Shown piece by piece: positions 59,897 to 64,000 of a stretch of DNA of 64,000 bases. Source of the stretch: Actinomadura barringtoniae. GTDB taxonomy: Bacteria; Actinomycetota; Actinomycetes; Streptosporangiales; Streptosporangiaceae. Numbering within the stretch: position 1 is the stretch's first letter; every line of letters starts with the position of its first letter. The notes beneath the pieces were generated by a model. It was not told where the DNA came from. It searched no databases and saw only the letters and a list, made by a program, of their open reading frames with translations. The DNA is taken from contig NZ_JAGEOJ010000002.1 of assembly GCF_017573505.1 (NCBI RefSeq), positions 558,001 through 622,000 of the forward strand. Direction: 5' to 3'. The translations under genes and the position numbers were made by a program.

Positions 59897-60516
59897 CCCT
59901 CCCAGGCGGCGGCGAGCTCGGCGCCGGTGGTCCGGGCGGCGAGCAGGCTGATGGTGTTGGCCATGACGGCGTCCCCGTACTCGGCGGGCATGCCCGCCAC
60001 GGCGTCGGTGAGCACCACCACCCGGTAGCCGAGGTTGACCGCCTCCAGGCACAGGCCCGGGATGCCGAGGTTGAGCGACAGCCCCATCGCGACGACCGTA
60101 CGGACGCCGAGCGAGCGCAGCGTCTGGTCGAGCGCGGTCCCGGTGAACGGGGAGAACCCGTGGTAGCGCCGCGACTCCAGGTCGCCGGGGCCCGCCAGCT
60201 CCGGCACGACCTCGATCGCCCCGGTGCCCTCCAGCATGTGGTTCGGGTCCTTCAGCAGGCCCTTGATGAACGGGCAGTTGTCGGTGTGGCTGCCCGCCCG
60301 GTCGGCGCGGAACGCGGCCGTGCACTGCACGACCCGTACGCCCGCCGCCCGTGCCGCCGCCGCGGCCCGCGCCGCGTTCGCCACCACCCCGCGCTCGTCG
60401 CAGGCCTTCACCAGCTCGGGGAACTTGGCGAGATCCCCGACCACGCCGCGCTGCATCTCCATGACCAGGAGCGCGGTGTGCCGGGGGTCGGCCAGCTCTG
60501 CAAGATCGATCGCCAC
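59893..60516 (-). CDS. Isochorismatase-fold protein with altered catalytic triad
   Basis: A 207-residue cysteine-hydrolase/isochorismatase fold protein. The canonical catalytic Asp (LVxDMQ) is Glu (VMEMQRG), and the catalytic Cys position, normally in TDxCV, reads LNLGIPG, with Gly. The Lys position reads ESRRYHGFSPFTGT. The fold signature is kept (GVRVVQCTAAFR, GYRVVVLTDAVAGM). It may be a non-hydrolytic binding protein or use another mechanism. The GTG at 60516 begins 17 nt after the box. It is coupled to the SDR by a 4-nt overlap, so co-expression is very likely. Confidence 0.85.
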   Translation of the reverse strand: MAIDLAELADPRHTALLVMEMQRGVVGDLAKFPELVKACDERGVVANAARAAAAARAAGVRVVQCTAAFRADRAGSHTDNCPFIKGLLKDPNHMLEGTGAIEVVPELAGPGDLESRRYHGFSPFTGTALDQTLRSLGVRTVVAMGLSLNLGIPGLCLEAVNLGYRVVVLTDAVAGMPAEYGDAVMANTISLLAARTTGAELAAAWEG

Positions 60517-60532
60517 GCGACCCAGGCTATCG

Positions 60533-60546
60533 ACCTAGCACTTGCT
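60533..60546. promoter_or_regulatory. KstR2-type operator overlapping the -10 (isochorismatase-fold/SDR operon)
   Basis: ACCTAGCACTTGCT has 9 of 10 fixed KstR2 positions. On the minus strand the -10 TAGGTC (60537-60532) lies within it, so binding would block the polymerase. The divergent endonuclease V gene begins 45 bp away. Confidence 0.6.
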
Positions 60547-60590
60547 TGGGTAGTCCGCCCTGCCCCGCCCTACCGATAGCGTGCTGGTTC

Positions 60591-61268
60591 ATGGAGGTAC
60601 GGGACCTGCACGAGTGGCCTGCCACAGCCGAGGAGGCCGAAAAGATCCAGGACCGGCTCCGGCCCCTGCTGGATCTCGCCGGGCCGGGTCCGGCGGCGCC
60701 GCGGACGGTCGCCGGACTGGACGTCTCGTACGCCGACGGGAGCGACCGGCTCGTGGCGGCGGCAGTCGTCCTGGACGCGGCGACGCTCGACACGGTCGAG
60801 GAGTCCGTGGTGGCGGGGACGGCGACGTTTCCCTATGTGCCGGGGCTGTTCGCGTTCCGGGAACTGCCGACGCTGATCGAGGCGCTGCGCGGGCTGACGG
60901 TGACCCCCGACGTGCTGGTCTGCGACGGCTACGGGCTGGCGCATCCGCGACGGTTCGGACTGGCCTGCCACCTGGGCGTTCTCACCGATCTACCGACGTT
61001 CGGGGTGGCCAAGACCGGTTTCGTCGGCACGTACGCCCCGCCCGGGGAGGATCGCGGCGACGCGAGCCCGCTGACCGACGCGGGCGAGGTCGTCGGGCGG
61101 GTGCTGCGGACCCGGGACGGCGTGAAGCCGGTGTTCGTCTCGGCCGGGCACCGCATCGATCTTGATACCGCGTGCCGGCTCACCCTGGGCCTCTGCCCCG
61201 GCTACCGGCTGCCCGAGACCACCCGCCGGGCCGATCATCTGTCCCGGCAGGCCCTGCGCCACACCTGA
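60591..61268 (+). CDS. nfi: Endonuclease V (deoxyinosine 3' endonuclease)
   Basis: A 225-residue endonuclease V. The family motifs are in order: AGLDVSYADG (catalytic Asp of beta-1), YVPGLFAFRELPTLIEAL, DVLVCDGYGLAHPRRFGLACHLGVLTD and FGVAKTGFVG. It cleaves the second phosphodiester 3' of hypoxanthine in DNA, part of repair. The start is the ATG at 60591. A weak ribosome site suggests a short or absent leader. It does not fit functionally with the neighbouring catabolic genes, although it is divergent from the isochorismatase operon. Confidence 0.9.
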   Translation: MEVRDLHEWPATAEEAEKIQDRLRPLLDLAGPGPAAPRTVAGLDVSYADGSDRLVAAAVVLDAATLDTVEESVVAGTATFPYVPGLFAFRELPTLIEALRGLTVTPDVLVCDGYGLAHPRRFGLACHLGVLTDLPTFGVAKTGFVGTYAPPGEDRGDASPLTDAGEVVGRVLRTRDGVKPVFVSAGHRIDLDTACRLTLGLCPGYRLPETTRRADHLSRQALRHT

Positions 61269-61290
61269 AGGCGGGTCGGTTCCCCCGCCG

Positions 61291-61336
61291 CCATTCCATG
61301 ATCGTTACACTGAGTAACGGAAAGATCACGGAATGG
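61291..61336. promoter_or_regulatory. Nested inverted repeats ahead of the channel-like gene
   Basis: An inner perfect dyad GTTAC (61304-61308)/GTAAC (61314-61318) with 5-nt spacing sits inside an outer dyad CCATTCC (61291-61297)/GGAATGG (61330-61336). Location just ahead of the gene suggests an operator or leader hairpin. Confidence 0.4.
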
Positions 61337-61353
61337 TGGATTTCGGGGGGACA

Positions 61354-62769
61354 GTGAGTGACACCGAGGGCGGGCGCCCGAAGCTCGCCGGGCAGACGCC
61401 CGAGGGCTGGGACGACGACCCGCTGAGCCTGGAGCCGACCGAGCGCTGGTCGCGGCGGTTCGCGCTCGGCGTGCGGATCCTGCTGGGCCTGGCGACCGTC
61501 TGGCTGATCTGGTCGGTGTACGACTACCTGTCACACGGCGGATTCGGCCTGAACATGGACGACCCGCAGGGCTACGGGACCCTCCTGCTCTCGACGATCG
61601 TCTTCGTGATCCTGCTCGCGCTGGAGATCCTCAAGCCGCTGGCCGAGCCGGACGCCAAGCGCATCCGGTCGCGGTTCGGCTGGGTGAGCGGGCTCGCGAC
61701 CGTGCTGTGCCTGGCGGGCATCGTGCTGTCCTGGGTGATGGTGTACGGCAAGGGATCCGAGGAGACCGCGCTCGGCAAGCTGGTCGCCTCGCCGGCCCAG
61801 GCGAACCAGGTCCTGCACAAGGACCTGCCGAACGCCGGGGCGGGTTACACGCGCCTTCCGACCGGTGTCTTCATCCAGTCCATAGAGTTCAAGGGCACCA
61901 GCGACGTGGCGGTGTCCGGCTACGTCTGGCAGCGCGTTCCGAAGGGCCTCCCCATCCAGCCCGGGGTGGTGCTTCCCGAGGCCGGCGACGCCTACAACAC
62001 CACGAAGGTCTACGAGGAGAAGCAGAGCGACGGGACGCTGACCGGCTGGTACTTCAACGCCGAGATCCGCCAGCTCTTCGACTACGGGGCCTACCCGCTC
62101 GACAAGCAGAACGTGTGGCTGCGGATGTGGCCGACCGACTTCAACACCAACGTCGTGCTCACCCCCGACTTCGCGGCCTATCCGCCCTGGAAGATCCACA
62201 ACCTGCAGGCGATGGACGGCCAGCTGGTCTACGGCGAGTGGAACCCCGACTTCACCGGCTACAGCTACGTCAACAACCAGTACTCCTCGAACTTCGGCTA
62301 CCAGAAGGCGGCCGGGATCAGCGGCAGCAGCACCCCGGAGCTCTACTTCAACGTCGGGCTGAAGCGCGACCCGCAGGGGCCGCTGTACGGGCAGCTGATC
62401 CGCTGGCTCTTCATCGCCCTCATCGTTTTCGCCGCGCTCTTCCTGATCACCGTGGACGAGGAGCAGCGGGAGGTCGTCGGCTTCACCACGTTCGAGGTGA
62501 TGAGCTTCGCGGTCGGCATGCTGCTGGTGATCGTCTTTGACCAGAACGCCATCCGGGACGCCACCGGAGCCAGGGGCGTGGTGTATCTGGAGTACTTCTC
62601 CTACGCCCTCTACTTCATGATCCTCATGGTCGGGCTGAACGCCATGATGATCACCGCCAAGGCGCGGTTCCGGTTCCTGGCGTGGGGCGGGAACCTGCTG
62701 CCGAAGCTGCTCTACTGGCCCGGCTACTTCGGCCTGGTACTGATCGCGACGGTCCTCGCGTTCTTCTGA
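61354..62769 (+). CDS. Membrane protein resembling a pentameric ligand-gated ion channel
   Basis: A 471-residue protein. Three N-terminal hydrophobic segments (FALGVRILLGLATVWLIWSV, GTLLLSTIVFVILLALEIL, VSGLATVLCLAGIVLSWVMV) precede a beta-rich extracytoplasmic domain with YPLDKQNVWLRMWP, like the Pro-loop (FPxDxQ) of pentameric channels. Four C-terminal segments follow, with a channel-like M2 (VVGFTTFEVMSFAVGMLLVIVFDQNAI) and an M2-M3 loop. The pre-M1 LYFNVGLKRDPQGPLYGQLIRW is also similar. The extra N-terminal helices are unusual. No disulphide loop is seen. The GTG at 61354 follows GGGGGGACA; an ATG at 61333 is possible. The family assignment is tentative. Confidence 0.55.
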   Translation: MSDTEGGRPKLAGQTPEGWDDDPLSLEPTERWSRRFALGVRILLGLATVWLIWSVYDYLSHGGFGLNMDDPQGYGTLLLSTIVFVILLALEILKPLAEPDAKRIRSRFGWVSGLATVLCLAGIVLSWVMVYGKGSEETALGKLVASPAQANQVLHKDLPNAGAGYTRLPTGVFIQSIEFKGTSDVAVSGYVWQRVPKGLPIQPGVVLPEAGDAYNTTKVYEEKQSDGTLTGWYFNAEIRQLFDYGAYPLDKQNVWLRMWPTDFNTNVVLTPDFAAYPPWKIHNLQAMDGQLVYGEWNPDFTGYSYVNNQYSSNFGYQKAAGISGSSTPELYFNVGLKRDPQGPLYGQLIRWLFIALIVFAALFLITVDEEQREVVGFTTFEVMSFAVGMLLVIVFDQNAIRDATGARGVVYLEYFSYALYFMILMVGLNAMMITAKARFRFLAWGGNLLPKLLYWPGYFGLVLIATVLAFF

Positions 62770-62806
62770 CCGGCGAGGCCGCGTCCGTGACCGGCGAAGG
62801 AGTGTC

Positions 62807-62836
62807 TTGTTCAGCCAACCAAGCGTGCGCTAGGTT
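62807..62836 (+). promoter_or_regulatory. Promoter with weak KstR2-type box (DUF35/VOC/ligase operon)
   Basis: -35 TTGTTC (62807-62812) and -10 TAGGTT (62831-62836), 18-bp spacer. A degenerate box AGCGTGCGCTAGGT (62822-62835; 7 of 10 fixed KstR2 positions) overlaps the -10 and lies within the outer dyad CCAACC/GGTTGG. The ATG at 62845 is 8 nt past the -10, so the transcript may be leaderless. Confidence 0.5.
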
Positions 62837-62844
62837 GGCTGGCG

Positions 62845-63228
62845 ATGGACCGCCCGCGCCCCGTACCCGTGCCGACCCCGCTGACCGAGCCGTACTGGAC
62901 GGCCTGCCGGCGGGGTGAGCTGGCGCTGCAGCGGTGCGCGGCGTGCCGGCGGTTCGTGCACTTCCCCGAGCCGGCCTGCCCGTACTGCGGCGGCGGCGAG
63001 CTGCCGTACGAGACGGTCGCCGGCCGCGGCACGGTGCACGCCTTCAGCGTCGTGCACCGTTCGTTCCTCCCCGGCTTCGAGCCCCCGTACACGATCGCCT
63101 GGATCGACCTCCCCGAGGGCGCCCGGGTGTTCGGCGACATCACCGGCTGCGCGCCCGAGGACGTGCGGATCGGGATGCCGGTGGAGGTGCGCTTCGACGA
63201 GGACATCCCCCATTGGAGGCCCACATGA
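62845..63228 (+). CDS. DUF35 OB-fold/zinc-ribbon protein (ChsH2-like)
   Basis: A 127-residue DUF35 protein. The zinc ribbon is formed by ALQRCAACRRF and PACPYCGGGE (CxxC...CxxC) near residues 31-50, then an OB fold with GRGTVHAFSVVHRSFLPGFE. In cholesterol degraders, a DUF35 unit partners Ltp2 (aldolase) or forms part of the ChsH hydratase. Here it is first of three coupled genes and its Ltp2-like partners would be at 1-568 or 47795-48931, far away. The start is the ATG at 62845; a ribosome site is not seen, consistent with leaderless translation. Confidence 0.88.
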   Translation: MDRPRPVPVPTPLTEPYWTACRRGELALQRCAACRRFVHFPEPACPYCGGGELPYETVAGRGTVHAFSVVHRSFLPGFEPPYTIAWIDLPEGARVFGDITGCAPEDVRIGMPVEVRFDEDIPHWRPT

Positions 63229-63569
63229 CCCGGATCGGCAACGTCCTGTACGGCGCCAAGAACGTGGACGAGGCGGTCCGGTTCTACCGCGACGCGCTCG
63301 GCCTGGCCGTGAAGTTCCAGGACGGCGACCGGTTCGCGGCGCTGGACGGCGGCGGCGTCACGTTCGCCATCGCCGGGCCGGAGGAGGACGTCACCGGCGG
63401 CGAGCCCGCGGTGTCGTTCAAGGTCGACGACGTCGCCGCGCTGGCGACCTCGCTGACCGCCGCCGGCGCCGAGCTGGTGCGCGGCCCCGAAGAGGGCCCC
63501 CACGAGACCCGTGCCGTCCTGCGCGACCCCGCGGGCAACCCGTTCGTCATCTACGCGAGCCGCAAGTAG
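63225..63569 (+). CDS. VOC-superfamily (glyoxalase/bleomycin-resistance-like) protein
   Basis: A 114-residue single VOC unit. NVLYGAKNVDEAVRFYRDALGLAVKFQDGDRFAALDGGGVTFAI is the first beta-alpha-beta-beta-beta repeat, and VSFKVDDVAALATSLTAAGAELVRGPEEGPHETRAVLRDPAGNPFVIY the second, with conserved His and Glu-like positions. In catabolic clusters such proteins isomerise or cleave CoA esters, as in methylmalonyl-CoA epimerase, or act as dioxygenases. It is coupled to the DUF35 gene by a 4-nt overlap (ATGA). Confidence 0.88.
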   Translation: MTRIGNVLYGAKNVDEAVRFYRDALGLAVKFQDGDRFAALDGGGVTFAIAGPEEDVTGGEPAVSFKVDDVAALATSLTAAGAELVRGPEEGPHETRAVLRDPAGNPFVIYASRK

Positions 63570-63618
63570 CCCCCCGCCGCACGTCCCCACCCCCTGCAGG
63601 AGTTGAAGGAGTCCAGCC

Positions 63619-64000
63619 GTGGCGCGAGAGAACTCTCCGTTCAGCAACTACGCCTACGCGATCCTCACCGCGAACGCGCTGCGCACGCCCGACAAGGTGG
63701 CGCTGACCTATTGCGGCGACCAGAGCTTCACCTATGACCAGCTCAACCGGAAGGTCAACCGGGTCGCGCACGCGCTCCTGGCCGCCGGCGTCGGGCGCGG
63801 CACCCGGGTCGCCTCCCTGATGAACGAGACGCTCCATGTGGCCGAGGTCTACCTCGCCCAGATGAAGATCGGCTCGACCGTCGCGGCGCTCAACCCGTAC
63901 TGGCCCGCCGACACGCTGCAGCAGGTCGTCGAGCATTCCGAGTGCACCGCGTTCGTCTACGACGCGACGGTGGAGGGCCTGGTCAACGAGATCCGGCCGA
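63619..64000 (+). CDS. Acyl-CoA ligase (FadD/ANL family), partial
   Basis: The first 127 residues of an ANL-superfamily ligase run off the right edge. TPDKVALTYCGDQSFTYDQLNRKVNRVAHALLAAGVGRGTRVASLMNETLHVAEVYLAQMKIGSTVAALNPYWPADTLQQVVEHSEC matches the N-terminal FadD domain. The catalytic motifs lie beyond the window, so activity cannot be judged. The start is a GTG at 63619, preceded by AAGGAG. It is 49 nt after the VOC gene and likely the third gene of the operon. Confidence 0.88.
   Translation, partial: MARENSPFSNYAYAILTANALRTPDKVALTYCGDQSFTYDQLNRKVNRVAHALLAAGVGRGTRVASLMNETLHVAEVYLAQMKIGSTVAALNPYWPADTLQQVVEHSECTAFVYDATVEGLVNEIRP

Noticed and set aside
1..64000. tRNA, rRNA, riboswitch, prophage or insertion-sequence features
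   Set aside because: No cloverleaf consensus, rRNA core sequence, transposase, integrase or phage structural motif was recognised. I could not run a covariance-model search, so a small RNA could be missed.

Overview
The window is very GC-rich, densely packed DNA with third-position G/C bias, GTG starts and ATGA/GTGA stop-start overlaps. It encodes LLM-class (probably F420-linked) oxidoreductases, SigE-type ECF sigma factors, ROK and NarL regulators, an HbpS-like protein and a KstR2-type TetR repressor. This points to a chromosome of a filamentous actinomycete, most likely Thermomonosporaceae/Streptosporangiales (Actinomadura-like); the family assignment is inference. No rRNA, tRNA, CRISPR, insertion sequence or prophage was seen. 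Both ends cut through genes.

Layout. 1-1398: divergent Ltp2/thiolase-like and flavin reductase genes, each with an AGCAAGCGCTTGGC operator. 1510-6957: a sugar ABC transporter operon (binding lipoprotein, two paralogous ATPases around one permease) ending in a ROK repressor. 7400-17934: mixed housekeeping and secreted genes (membrane protein with a 9-bp tandem repeat, zinc alcohol dehydrogenase, two M14 carboxypeptidases, a PTH2-like protein, a UbiA prenyltransferase, a YciI protein). 17951-21540: two tandem copies of an ECF sigma/membrane beta-propeller module with matching promoters. 21528-24224: HAD hydrolase, SHMT-like enzyme and the KstR2-type repressor. 24253-28424: a Ser/Thr kinase fused to an MFS transporter, two small proteins and a glycosyltransferase. 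28589-43695: a surface-polysaccharide locus, a GH16 hydrolase followed by ten overlapping genes (glycosyltransferases, a DUF2206-like membrane protein, a glycosyltransferase-Wzx fusion, an acyltransferase, an AftA-like protein and a second GH16). 43680-47780: MMPL exporter and a two-component pair. 47795-54176: Ltp2-like aldolase, a SenR/SenS-like pair divergent from an HbpS-like secreted protein, a Dabb protein, a flavodoxin-like reductase and a DUF2156 membrane protein. 54379-64000: a catabolic region with LLM oxidoreductase, a degenerate acyl-CoA ligase, cyclase, serine hydrolase, SDR, isochorismatase-fold protein, endonuclease V, a pentameric-channel-like membrane protein, DUF35, VOC and a second ligase.

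How it fits together. The main thread is a dispersed regulon. The TetR protein at 23559-24224 resembles mycobacterial KstR2, and its gene sits behind a perfect copy of the KstR2 box (AnCAAGnnCTTGnT). Near-perfect copies precede the Ltp2-like genes (1-568 and 47795-48931), the flavin reductase, the LLM/ligase pair and the isochorismatase/SDR pair; a weak copy precedes DUF35/VOC/ligase. Three of these promoters share a TAGGTT/TAGGTC -10 and a fourth has TAGGCT. The genes suggest side-chain or ring catabolism of a steroid-like or other polycyclic CoA ester: CoA ligation, beta-oxidation-like steps and retro-aldol cleavage by thiolase-fold proteins lacking the thiolase cysteine. The gene set is not the canonical KstR2 set, so the substrate is open. 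Two proteins in the cluster, a ligase and an isochorismatase-fold protein, have lost catalytic motifs.
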